Below are positions 54,898 to 64,000 of a DNA stretch of 64,000 nt, in pieces. The DNA is from Dehalococcoidia bacterium (GTDB lineage Bacteria > Chloroflexota > Dehalococcoidia > Lucifugimonadales > Lucifugimonadaceae), in contig PBVQ01000029.1 of NCBI GenBank assembly GCA_002728715.1, forward strand, positions 1 through 64,000, read 5' to 3'. The stretch's first letter is position 1. The number at the start of each line of letters is the position of its first letter. The position numbers and the translations under genes were made by a program. The notes beneath the pieces were generated by a model. It worked only from the letters and a program-made list of their open reading frames with translations, had not been told where the DNA came from and made no database searches.

Positions 54898-56034
54898 ATG
54901 GTGTCAAAAACAAAAATTGAAAAAATAGAGCCTATTTTATGGGATAGATGGCTACTCATAAAAATATACTGTGAAGATGGAACAATTGGTATAGGTGAAG
55001 GTGGAGTACACGGATGGCAAAGACCAACAAAAACCATGATTGAAGTAATGTCAGAATACCTATTAGGGAAAAATCCTCACCTTATCGAGCACCACTATCA
55101 ATGGCTATATAGGTCTTCTCATTTTATGGGTTCAATAGTTCAGGGAGCTCTTTCAGCAATTGATATAGCATTATGGGATATCAAAGGAAAAAGATTAAGT
55201 GTACCTATATACGAGCTTATGGGCGGTAAAACTAGAGATAAAGTAAGATGTTATATGCATGTTGGAGGATCAACTAAAGATGAATTAGTTGAAAGTGCGC
55301 TTCAAGCATCAAAAGATGGTTTTACTGCTGTTAGATTTACGCCATATAATCCGACGAATTTTCACATGCACAAATCATATAGTGAGTGGGCTGATGATGC
55401 AGTACAAAGAGTTGGAGCGGTACGGGAAGCTTTAGGAAATGATGTTGATATATGTGTTGAAATTCATAGACAAATGAACCCTGCTGAGAGTATTTCTTTA
55501 GGAAAAAGATTGGAGCAGTTTAATCCTTTTTTCTACGAGGACCCTATGTTACCAGACAGCCCTGCGATAATGGGAGATATTGCAAAACAGTGCAACATAC
55601 CCATTGCTACAGGAGAAAGATTTACAACAATATTTGAATATCAACAATTACTTGAAGCAAAAGCTGCGGCATACATTAGACCAGACTTATGTTTATGTGG
55701 TGGTTTATCTGGATCCAAAAAAGTTTCAGCTATGGCTGAAGCTTATCATGTAAAAGTCATTCCTCATAACCCTTTATCACCTGTGAGTACAGCTACTTGT
55801 ATACAGCTTGATGCTTGCATACCAAATTTTGGATTACAGGAATACACAGGCGAATCAGAACCACCAAAAAGTGAACTACTTAAATCACCCCTCGAGTTAA
55901 AAAATGGTTACTTAACCGTTCCTGATGGAGTTGGACTAGGAATTGAAATAAATGAGAAATCTCTTAATATGCCAGAAAACCCTAAGGTATTAGATACTCC
56001 AATTGGATTTGATGGCAGTGTTCAAGACAGATAA
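54898..56034 (+). CDS. Mandelate racemase/muconate lactonizing enzyme family (DgoD-like)
   Basis: IDIALWDIKGK, CVEIHRQM, FYEDPM, ATGERFTT, RPDLCLCGG, PHNPLSPV. Confidence 0.9.
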   Translation: MVSKTKIEKIEPILWDRWLLIKIYCEDGTIGIGEGGVHGWQRPTKTMIEVMSEYLLGKNPHLIEHHYQWLYRSSHFMGSIVQGALSAIDIALWDIKGKRLSVPIYELMGGKTRDKVRCYMHVGGSTKDELVESALQASKDGFTAVRFTPYNPTNFHMHKSYSEWADDAVQRVGAVREALGNDVDICVEIHRQMNPAESISLGKRLEQFNPFFYEDPMLPDSPAIMGDIAKQCNIPIATGERFTTIFEYQQLLEAKAAAYIRPDLCLCGGLSGSKKVSAMAEAYHVKVIPHNPLSPVSTATCIQLDACIPNFGLQEYTGESEPPKSELLKSPLELKNGYLTVPDGVGLGIEINEKSLNMPENPKVLDTPIGFDGSVQDR

Positions 56035-56037
56035 ATT

Positions 56038-56424
56038 TTACCTACCATAATCGTCTTCAACTCTTACAATATCATCCTCTCCAAGATAGTCGCCAGTCTG
56101 AACCTCAATTATTTCTAGTGGCTCTACAGATGATATATTTTCTATTCTATGGTGACAATTTCTCTCAACAAAAGCGGACTCACCCCTGCCTAAAATCAAT
56201 TCACTTTTGTCAATAATAACTTTTGCTGTGCCTCTAGCTATAACCCATGTTTCATCTCTATGTCTATGCCATTGAAGAGATAATCTAGAATTGATGTTTA
56301 CTGTTAATCTCTTAACTTGAAATCCATGACCGGAACTTAATATTTCATAAGCACCCCAAGGTCTTTTCTCTTTTTTATTTTTAGGCTTAGTATTTTCTAA
56401 ATTTATATTTATTTTATCTGTCAT
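56038..56424 (-). CDS. Cupin, stand-alone type II mannose-6-phosphate isomerase domain
   Basis: RPWGAYEIL, VKRLTVNINSRLSLQWHRHRDETWVI, IIEVQTGDYLGEDDIVRVEDDYGR. Confidence 0.9.
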   Translation of the reverse strand: MTDKININLENTKPKNKKEKRPWGAYEILSSGHGFQVKRLTVNINSRLSLQWHRHRDETWVIARGTAKVIIDKSELILGRGESAFVERNCHHRIENISSVEPLEIIEVQTGDYLGEDDIVRVEDDYGR

Positions 56425-56523
56425 GTGAATAATAATACTGTGGATGTTAATAAAATATTGTACTTGTTAATAATAAATAAGTATAAGATATAAAGAGTTT
56501 AAAAAGGATAAAAGTAAAAATAT

Positions 56524-57756
56524 TTGAAAATAAAAAATACAAACATATATTATGGTTGGATAATCGTAATTGTTATGGCGATATCAACGGCAGCAACAAT
56601 GGGAATGGGTTCGCTAAATTTTGGATTATTTATAAATCCTATGGGCAGTGAACTAAATATTGGTAGATCAACTTTTGGCTTAGCTCAAACGGCAAGACAG
56701 TTCTCAAGTTCATTTACGGCTCCTATAATTGGAAAATTATTAGATAAACATGGGTCAAGAATTTTATTACCTTTTGCTGCATTAATAGTTGGGGTTTGCC
56801 TAATTGGTCTTTCATTTGTTCAATATGCCTGGCAAATCATTTTATTATTCATAATTATGGGTTTTGTTGGTTTAGCCGGGCCAGGAAATTTAGTAACCAC
56901 AATACCGGTGAATAAATGGTTTGTAAAAAAAAGGGCAAAAGCTATTGCATTTTCATCCATTGGAATTCCTATAGGTTCTTTAATATTTCTACCCGCCACT
57001 CAATTATTTATTGATTCTTTTGGATGGAGAAATGCTTGGATATTATTATCCATTATTTCAATGATATTGATAATACCTATATCAATATTGTTCTTACGAA
57101 GGCTTCCAGAAGATATAGGACTTTTACCAGATGGCGAAAAAAAACATTTACAAAAAGATGATAATAATATTGAAATTTCATGGAAAGTTAATGAATCAAT
57201 AAAGACCATTGAATTTTGGAAATTACTAATAATGTTTAGTTTTATTAATCTTGCATTAGGTACAATTGCAATCCACAGAATTCCTGATTTTATAGATAGA
57301 GGAATAGATGCTAAATTAGTTGCTTTCGCCACAGCATTAGATGCTGTGGCTGCAGGTATTAGTATATTCATAATAGGCAATATACAAAAAAAAATACCAA
57401 ATAAAATTTTAACCTCTGTAGGTTTTATACTGATTACTATAGCTAGTGTAATAACAATTTATGCTCAATCATTTTTTCCGGTTCTTATTTCAATGATTAT
57501 ATTTGGATTTGGTATTGGAGGAATGTTATTCTTAAATAACTTTATATGGGCTGATTTTTTTGGAAGAAAATACTTAGGTTCAATCAGAGGGATAGTCATG
57601 CCAGTAACATTAATCATTGGAGGTACAGGAGCACCAATAGCCGGATATTTTTATGACTATTATGGTACATATGATAATATCTGGTGGTGTGGTATCATAC
57701 TAATGTCTATATGTGTAATAATATCAATCACATTAAAAAAACCTAAGAAAAAATAA
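56524..57756 (+). CDS. MFS transporter (OxlT/monocarboxylate-like)
   Basis: YYGWIIVIVMA, GPGNLVTTIPVNKWFVKKRAKAIAFS, 12 TM; TTG start. Confidence 0.85.
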   Translation: MKIKNTNIYYGWIIVIVMAISTAATMGMGSLNFGLFINPMGSELNIGRSTFGLAQTARQFSSSFTAPIIGKLLDKHGSRILLPFAALIVGVCLIGLSFVQYAWQIILLFIIMGFVGLAGPGNLVTTIPVNKWFVKKRAKAIAFSSIGIPIGSLIFLPATQLFIDSFGWRNAWILLSIISMILIIPISILFLRRLPEDIGLLPDGEKKHLQKDDNNIEISWKVNESIKTIEFWKLLIMFSFINLALGTIAIHRIPDFIDRGIDAKLVAFATALDAVAAGISIFIIGNIQKKIPNKILTSVGFILITIASVITIYAQSFFPVLISMIIFGFGIGGMLFLNNFIWADFFGRKYLGSIRGIVMPVTLIIGGTGAPIAGYFYDYYGTYDNIWWCGIILMSICVIISITLKKPKKK

Positions 57757-57760
57757 TACT

Positions 57761-59233
57761 ATGAAAAAAAATAAACCGAATATTCTTTTTATATTAACCG
57801 ACCAACAGAGACGTGATTCAATGAAAGCATATGGAAATAACTGGATTAATACTCCTAATTTAGATAGCCTTTCAGAAAAAAGTTTTGTTTTTGAAAATAC
57901 TTACGTTACACAACCTGTTTGTACTCCTGCAAGAGCATCAATAATGACGGGGCTTTATCCACAAAAAACTGGCTTGCACAGAAACAATATCCCGCTAGAC
58001 AAAAATATAGATACTATTGGAGATCTAATTAATGAGGATTATTATAATGCCCACATGGGAAAGTGGCATCTTGGTGATGATATGATAGCTCAACGTGGCT
58101 TTGACAAATGGATAGGGGTAGAAGATTTTCAAAGGATAAGGTCAACAAAAAAAGAATATAGGTATGTTGAGTCACCATATAATAATTGGTTAAAAAGTTT
58201 TGGTATAAATCCTCCAGAAATTGAAAAAACATATGAAGCATGGGTAGGAAAAGCTAACTTAACAGAAGAACAAACCCAGGCAGGATTTTTGGGACATGAA
58301 TCTTCAAAGTTCATTACTGAATTTCCAAAGTCTGCATATAAGGAAAAACCATGGATGCTTTTTGTTAATTTTTTTGAGCCTCATCCCCCATATACGGGGC
58401 CATTCAATGGACTTTATGATCCTGATAAAATAGAAGTAGGGCCTTCCTTCAGAAAAAGACCTGATAATGGGTCATTAATTAATAAACTAAGATCAGATTT
58501 CTATATGTCTGGTGGGGTAAATCCTCTTGGAGCAGAAGGTGGCGATATACATGACACAACTACTGAAGAAGGTTTTAGGAAATTACGAGCTCAATATTTT
58601 GCAAATGTAACACTAGTGGATAATCAGATAGGAAAAATTTTAAAAGCATTAGATGAATCAGGAGAATCTGATAACACAATAATAATTTTTACAAGTGAGC
58701 ATGGGGAGATGGGAGGAGATCATGGAATGCTAGAGAAAAGATCATTATATGAAGAGTCTTCAAACGTACCATTATTAATTCATGTTCCAGAGCTAAATAA
58801 TAATAAAAAAACTAATATCAAAGGTTCTATAAGTCAAGTTGATCTTGTACCTACTATTTTAGATCTCACTAGTTCAGAAATTCCAAAAACTCTCCATGGA
58901 AATTCTCTAGTTCCAGTCCTCAAAGGTGATGCTAATCTAAAAAATAATGATGTATTTATCCAATGGAATGGAATGAATGATAGAAATCTTGGAAGTCCTG
59001 AAATCAACCGAATGATAGCAGTACCATGGAGAGGTGTAATAACTGGAAATAGATGGAAATTAAATTTATCTCCAGGTGATCAATGTGAATTATACGACCT
59101 TAATACTGATCCTTATGAGATGAATAATTTATTTAATTTTTCTGATCAGAAAGATCGTATAAGAGACATGGCTGCAAGAATTAGAGTTTGGCAAGATTTT
59201 ACCGAAGATGACATGGTTTTGCCAACAGTGTAA
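57761..59233 (+). CDS. Type I sulfatase
   Basis: NILFILTDQQRRD, VCTPARASIMTGLYP (CxPxR formylglycine motif), FTSEHGEMGGDHGM. Confidence 0.93.
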   Translation: MKKNKPNILFILTDQQRRDSMKAYGNNWINTPNLDSLSEKSFVFENTYVTQPVCTPARASIMTGLYPQKTGLHRNNIPLDKNIDTIGDLINEDYYNAHMGKWHLGDDMIAQRGFDKWIGVEDFQRIRSTKKEYRYVESPYNNWLKSFGINPPEIEKTYEAWVGKANLTEEQTQAGFLGHESSKFITEFPKSAYKEKPWMLFVNFFEPHPPYTGPFNGLYDPDKIEVGPSFRKRPDNGSLINKLRSDFYMSGGVNPLGAEGGDIHDTTTEEGFRKLRAQYFANVTLVDNQIGKILKALDESGESDNTIIIFTSEHGEMGGDHGMLEKRSLYEESSNVPLLIHVPELNNNKKTNIKGSISQVDLVPTILDLTSSEIPKTLHGNSLVPVLKGDANLKNNDVFIQWNGMNDRNLGSPEINRMIAVPWRGVITGNRWKLNLSPGDQCELYDLNTDPYEMNNLFNFSDQKDRIRDMAARIRVWQDFTEDDMVLPTV

Positions 59234-59250
59234 AAAATCACAATTAAAGT

Positions 59251-59281
59251 AAAAACCTCCGAAAAACATTCGGAGGTTTTT
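59251..59281. terminator. Bidirectional terminator between convergent sulfatase and iron-binding protein genes
   Basis: Perfect 13-bp inverted repeat aaaaacctccgaa / ttcggaggttttt with 5-nt loop. Confidence 0.9.
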
Positions 59282-59316
59282 GTAGATTAGAAACTGTAAG
59301 TGAAAGGATTTTTATA

Positions 59317-60321
59317 TTATTGCAATGCCCCTACTTCAGTAAGTAAAGCAACCGTTCCTTCTATGTCTTTCAATTCAGCAATATCTATATCAAACTTCTT
59401 AATATCTGCTAAAGGAGTAAGCATTCTATTAGGCTTAGCTCCATCATTGAGTGGATATTCATAAGTTTGAGAAGCAAAGAATTGCTGTCCAACTGGACTT
59501 AATAAGAATTTTAGAAACTTTTCAGCATTATCTTTATTGTCTGATTGTTCTAAAACTCCTGCACCTGCAACTAGGACTATTGAACCAGGATCATCAGCTG
59601 TTGTGTGGTAATTTCTAGCTCCAAACCCCTCACCATTTTCAGCTATAAATCGATGCAAGTAGTAGTGGTTTACAAAACCAACTTCTATTTCTCCTTTACC
59701 AGCAGCTTCTACTGTAGGAGTATTTTTTGCATAGAATTTTGGCTCATTTGCCATAATTTCTTCTAGCCAAGATTTAGTTTTTTCATCACCCCAAGTTAGC
59801 CTCATACCAGTTACCATTGCGTGAAAAGAACTATTTGTTGGAGGAAACCCAATTTTTCCTTTCCATTTTGGATCTGTGAAACCTTCAAGAGAAGCAGGTA
59901 AATCTGATGGTGAAACAGCATCTGTGTTATATACAACTACTCTTGCTCTACCAGATGTTCCTACCCATTTATTTTGAGGATCTCTAGCCCATTCAGGTAC
60001 TAAAGAAGTAACATCGTTAGACAAAGTTGTAAGCATAGCGTCTACTGAACCAAGTCCACCAGGATCTTGAGCAAAGAAAACATCTGCAGGAGTCTTGTCA
60101 CCTTCCTCTAATAAAGTGGAAGCCATAGCTGTTGTCTTACCATAATTAACCTCTACTTCAATTCCGCTCATATCAGAGAACTGATCAATAAGTGGTTGAA
60201 CAAGTGACTCACCTCTTCCAGAGTAGATAACTAGCGGTTTATCAGGAGCTTCTTCCGTAGTGCATGCAAATATCATTACACTTACCAAAGTTAGCATCAT
60301 AAGTAAAATATTTTTTTTCAA
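59317..60321 (-). CDS. Iron(III)-type ABC transporter substrate-binding lipoprotein (FutA/FbpA-like)
   Basis: Lipobox region MIFACTT; VIYSGRGESLVQPLIDQFSDMSGIEVEVNYG; TTG at 60321 preceded by AAGAGG. ORF track gives an upstream TTG at 60348. Confidence 0.85.
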   Translation of the reverse strand: MKKNILLMMLTLVSVMIFACTTEEAPDKPLVIYSGRGESLVQPLIDQFSDMSGIEVEVNYGKTTAMASTLLEEGDKTPADVFFAQDPGGLGSVDAMLTTLSNDVTSLVPEWARDPQNKWVGTSGRARVVVYNTDAVSPSDLPASLEGFTDPKWKGKIGFPPTNSSFHAMVTGMRLTWGDEKTKSWLEEIMANEPKFYAKNTPTVEAAGKGEIEVGFVNHYYLHRFIAENGEGFGARNYHTTADDPGSIVLVAGAGVLEQSDNKDNAEKFLKFLLSPVGQQFFASQTYEYPLNDGAKPNRMLTPLADIKKFDIDIAELKDIEGTVALLTEVGALQ

Positions 60322-60353
60322 TTTAAACCTCTTATATATTTTTTTCAAGAATA

Positions 60354-60422
60354 GTATACTAAATTAGTATACAATTATCTAAACTAACAAAATTTATATA
60401 TTGTGTCAATGTAATTGTATAC
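60354..60422. promoter_or_regulatory. Cluster of three GTATAC-centred palindromes (candidate operator)
   Basis: atagtatactaa, ttagtatacaat and attgtatactaa with GTATAC at 60354-60359, 60367-60372, 60417-60422. Confidence 0.55.
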
Positions 60423-60499
60423 TAAAATGATAAGGAATTATTTTTTAATACTAATTATATATATAATAAACAAATATTAAAATATTTTTTAACAGTTTT

Positions 60500-61255
60500 A
60501 TGAAAATTATTGCACATAGAGGCGCTTCGGCATTAAGACCTGAGAATACAATAGCAAGTTTTGACCTAGCTATTGAAAGTGGTTTCAAGTTGATCGAATT
60601 GGACGTTCACCTTACAAGTGATAATATCCCGGTAATTATGCATGATGAGACTGTAGATCGAACAACTAATGGTACAGGTAATATTAACTCACTTAGCCTT
60701 AAAGATATAAAAAAATTAAATGCTGGTTATAATTTTGATAGTCAAATTAAATATCTAGAGAATATACCTACTCTTTCAGAAATAATTAGTAGGTATAAAA
60801 ATTCTTCTCATATTTTTATTGAAATTAAATCAAGGGATAAAAAAATAATCCCAATAATTAAGGATTTATTAGTCAAGAATAAGTTATACAATGACAAAAT
60901 ATTCGAAACTTTGTATCTTGGAATACCAGGAGTATCAATTATTTCTTTTGATATAAATCAACTTATTCTATCTAAAAGTATTTCTCCACATATAAATCAT
61001 GGCTATCTTGTCAAAATTGCAAGCGAGAATGATATAGAAATCTGCAAAAAATATGGGTTTCTAGGAATTTTTCCCTATATTAATAATATAAGTAAAAAAT
61101 TTGTTGATCATGCTCGATCTAACAAACTATTTATTGGAGCATGGGGAGTAATGAGTGAGGATGAAGTCATTCTTGCTAAACAATTAGGTTTATCTGGAAT
61201 AACGGTTGATAATCCTAGCGAGGTAAATAATCAACTAAAGAGACTTGAAAAATAA
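60500..61255 (+). CDS. Glycerophosphodiester phosphodiesterase
   Basis: IAHRGASALRPENTIASFDLAIESGFKLIELDVHLTSDNIPVIMHDETVDRTTNG. Confidence 0.92.
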   Translation: MKIIAHRGASALRPENTIASFDLAIESGFKLIELDVHLTSDNIPVIMHDETVDRTTNGTGNINSLSLKDIKKLNAGYNFDSQIKYLENIPTLSEIISRYKNSSHIFIEIKSRDKKIIPIIKDLLVKNKLYNDKIFETLYLGIPGVSIISFDINQLILSKSISPHINHGYLVKIASENDIEICKKYGFLGIFPYINNISKKFVDHARSNKLFIGAWGVMSEDEVILAKQLGLSGITVDNPSEVNNQLKRLEK

Positions 61256-62950
61256 ATCTTCATCGTTTTTTGCTGCCCTCATACCTTCTTCAACATTCAC
61301 AAACCTAAGTGAAAGCATACCAACTACAATTAATAAACAAACAGCCATTATTGCGACTCTAGCATCCATAGCTGCAGAAACAGCAACGAAAATCATAGGA
61401 CCAATAACCGATGATGCTTTACCTGCAAATCCAAAAAATGAAAAGAACTCAGCTGTTCTGTGCTTAGGGGTTATTTTAGAAAACAAACTTCTAGCAAGTG
61501 CTTGACTTCCACCCATAACTAACCCAACTGCTGTTCCTAATAAGAGCCATTGATATTCAACAGAAAGCCCTAAAGGATACCAAATATTTTGTCTCATAAA
61601 TTTAGGCCACCAATCAACACTTCCTTCACCTAGAGAACTTGGATGTTTAGGTCCAATAGACTGAATATTATTTAACTGCCCACCCGAAACAATAATTGAA
61701 TATTCAGAAGCTTTATTTTCTGATACAAATTCAACTAAATTGTTAGCTTGTTCATAGGTTAATTTTTCATTTTTTTCAATTGAAGCTGAATAAATTTGAT
61801 TTCTTAACAATAGTTCATTCCAATCGTTAGATTTTTTGTCACTGTCAAATTCAGGAACAGATTCTACATTATAAACACCAGAAAAATATGTAATACTATA
61901 GTCAAATTCAGAGGCTTTTTCAGGTTTCAAAGGAGTAATAGATATGGCAAATATAACTATTACAGTCCAAATTACCAAAGATAAAAATAGAGCATTTTTA
62001 GTATTAATCATCCTACTCAATTTGTTAAATAGCAATGATCCAGCTGCTGCAGTAAATTGAACTAGAAGTATAGTAATAACAGCAAACATTAATGGAAGAC
62101 CCAAAGTATCTGCAGCATATGCTCCTGCTATTGCTAATATAGTTTGAATACCATCATTAAATAATAAATAACTACCAAGATACATTGTCATTGACTTAAA
62201 TTTCTTGATATTTTTGGCAGTTTTAGATAACTCTTGAATAGATAGATTGAAGACTTGTGAAATTTTTAGATTAATCATAGGTTTTTCAATTTTTGGCTCT
62301 GGGATTACCCTTAGAGTCCATATAGACCAGCCAAACCACCACAAGCCAATAGAGGCAATTGACAATCTTGTAATCAAGTCTTCGCTAGATGTATCCTGAA
62401 AAAGGAATATAAGAATAGCATGTATCAGTAATAATAATCCTCCTCCAATATAACCATAAGCAAAACCTATGCCACTCACATCATCTTGAAGTTCATTAGG
62501 CGCTATGTTGGGCAAAAAAGCATTGTATATAACAATAGCTCCAGCAAAACCAATATTACCCATAAAAAAAGATCCCATGACCCAAGCCCAATTAAAATCA
62601 GTATAGACTCCAAAAAAAACTAAAATTGTAAAAAATGACCCTAATAAAGTATATATAAGTAATAATGTCTTTTTTATTGGTATTCTATCTGCAACAACAC
62701 CAAGCACAGGACTTGCAAAGGCGACAATAGCAGTGGAAATAGCTATACCAAAACTCCATGTGGATGTTGGAGTAAAATTCATACCTAAAAAGGTTGCTTC
62801 ATCACCAAAAGCATCTTGAAATACAGCTACAAAATATATTGGAAAAATAGCTGCTACACCACTCGTTGCAAAAGCCGAATTCGCCCAGTCATACATACAC
62901 CATGCCCTAATTATTTTTTGCTTCCTTTTTGATAAATTAGAAATTTTCAT
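61235..62950 (-). CDS. MFS transporter, UMF1 (Atg22-like) family with large inserted domain
   Basis: AWCMYDWANSAFATSGVAAIFPIYF, GGSQALARSLFSKITPKHRTAEFFSFFGFAGKASSVIGP. Confidence 0.85.
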   Translation of the reverse strand: MKISNLSKRKQKIIRAWCMYDWANSAFATSGVAAIFPIYFVAVFQDAFGDEATFLGMNFTPTSTWSFGIAISTAIVAFASPVLGVVADRIPIKKTLLLIYTLLGSFFTILVFFGVYTDFNWAWVMGSFFMGNIGFAGAIVIYNAFLPNIAPNELQDDVSGIGFAYGYIGGGLLLLIHAILIFLFQDTSSEDLITRLSIASIGLWWFGWSIWTLRVIPEPKIEKPMINLKISQVFNLSIQELSKTAKNIKKFKSMTMYLGSYLLFNDGIQTILAIAGAYAADTLGLPLMFAVITILLVQFTAAAGSLLFNKLSRMINTKNALFLSLVIWTVIVIFAISITPLKPEKASEFDYSITYFSGVYNVESVPEFDSDKKSNDWNELLLRNQIYSASIEKNEKLTYEQANNLVEFVSENKASEYSIIVSGGQLNNIQSIGPKHPSSLGEGSVDWWPKFMRQNIWYPLGLSVEYQWLLLGTAVGLVMGGSQALARSLFSKITPKHRTAEFFSFFGFAGKASSVIGPMIFVAVSAAMDARVAIMAVCLLIVVGMLSLRFVNVEEGMRAAKNDEDLFFKSL

Positions 62951-62964
62951 ATGCCATCACCATA

Positions 62965-64000
62965 CTATATTGTTATAGACTGACTAACTATCCATAGACT
63001 CAATATAGTATAACCAATCATTAAAATAAGAAATGGATATTGACTATAATTTGCATCTTTTTCGTTTTTTGATAATCTTACAGCGTAAACATGAGATGTA
63101 AATACTGAGCCAATATGACCAAGTATTATTAGGCCTACTGAAATAGAATGAGCTAATTCTAGGTTGAAATCTCTATTTACCTTAAAGTCACTTGTACCAA
63201 ATAAATTCCATCCATAACCGAATGGATCAGAAATTAGCGCAATAGTTTCTTGCCCAGTAACTATAAAATACCATAAGTAATGTGAGAGATGATAAGCAAC
63301 TGCTATGGGCAATAAAGTTATAACGAATATTGAAGCAATTTCACTCGTAGTAATTTTTAATTTTCCAAATAATTTAATTAATTTACAAAAAGAAAAAAAT
63401 ATAATCACGAAAGACAAAAATAAAAGAATTAGGGATATGAATTGAACAAAGTATCTAAGATAATCATTGCTGGAAAACTCATAAATTACTTCAATCCAAA
63501 TATCGGTCATTGAAATACCATCAAAAGTCACCGTCGATAGCACTAAAATTATAAAAATTACTAAGGGAAAGCTTATTTTGTTACTAATTAAAAGTCCTGA
63601 TGAAGGATATCTTATGAAATATTTATATTTGGATAAATCTTTTTTATCAAATAAATCACTATGACCTTGTTTTTTTATTTTATTACTTTTTTCAATAAAT
63701 GATAACTTTGAAAAAAGTTCAAATACAATGGTAAAAATATCTGATTTTTGAAGCCAAGTATTACTACCATATATATACATACCTAGCCAAATAAAAATTG
63801 AGTAGAAAATTACAAAAAATGATATGTTTCTTGGTTTATCGGATCCTTCAAAAATCAATTCAAAAATAGCAAATATTAAAAATAACATTACAGCCGGCCA
63901 GTAATCAAAATATTTTGGATAAGTATAATTTCGCCTATCTCTAAAACCTAGCAATTTTTCAAAAAATTCGAACAATACTTTTAGAGGATTAATGTAAAAC
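62965..64000 (-). CDS. Integral membrane protein, fenitrothion hydrolase FedB-like, 5' end truncated by window edge
   Basis: VAYHLSHYLWYFIVTGQE..LISDPFGYGWNLFGTSDFKV..GHIGSVFTSHVYAVRL; the reading frame stays open from 63975 to the window end. Confidence 0.6.
   Translation of the reverse strand, partial: FYINPLKVLFEFFEKLLGFRDRRNYTYPKYFDYWPAVMLFLIFAIFELIFEGSDKPRNISFFVIFYSIFIWLGMYIYGSNTWLQKSDIFTIVFELFSKLSFIEKSNKIKKQGHSDLFDKKDLSKYKYFIRYPSSGLLISNKISFPLVIFIILVLSTVTFDGISMTDIWIEVIYEFSSNDYLRYFVQFISLILLFLSFVIIFFSFCKLIKLFGKLKITTSEIASIFVITLLPIAVAYHLSHYLWYFIVTGQETIALISDPFGYGWNLFGTSDFKVNRDFNLELAHSISVGLIILGHIGSVFTSHVYAVRLSKNEKDANYSQYPFLILMIGYTILSLWIVSQSITI

Overview
The window is AT-rich (roughly 30% GC by eye), gene-dense bacterial chromosome made up mostly of housekeeping genes. 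I see no CRISPR array, no rRNA, no recognisable mobile element and only one tRNA (Ser, anticodon TGA). Main blocks from left to right: rpmF-fabD-nusB-acpP; rnj-ftsK-accDA (fused carboxyltransferase); a D-2-hydroxyacid dehydrogenase; thiG-thiE-thiS-MFS; enolase-superfamily dehydratase plus HpcH-type aldolase; tsaD; a 69-aa Cys-rich ORF; ctaA-ctaB-alpha/beta hydrolase; infC-rpmI-rplT; ftsH-CPBP protease; FMO-trpA-aroH-aroG-ribF-tyrS-aminotransferase; DUF1015; ligA-pth; serS/lysS; rsmD-coaD-SepIVA-like; polA; tRNA-Ser-sucCD; Rrf2-moeB/thiF-cysK-amidase-hyi-pgpA; rplY/ctc; rny-ymdB-PHP-plsY-B-box membrane protein-enolase superfamily; cupin; MFS-sulfatase; iron-type ABC binding protein; GDPD; UMF1-like MFS; and a FedB-like membrane protein that runs off the right edge. 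The gene content (AccDA fusion, enolase-superfamily paralogs, FMO, sulfatase, streamlined AT-rich layout) would fit a marine Chloroflexota lineage such as SAR202, but this is inference and was not tested. I found no clearly novel multi-gene system. The best second-look items are three GTATAC-centred palindromes upstream of the iron-type binding protein, an alpha/beta hydrolase whose nucleophile Ser is Gly, the 69-aa Cys-rich protein behind a 9-bp hairpin, a B-box zinc-finger membrane protein without a rhomboid domain, a UMF1 transporter with a ~120-aa insertion, and the truncated FedB-like gene.
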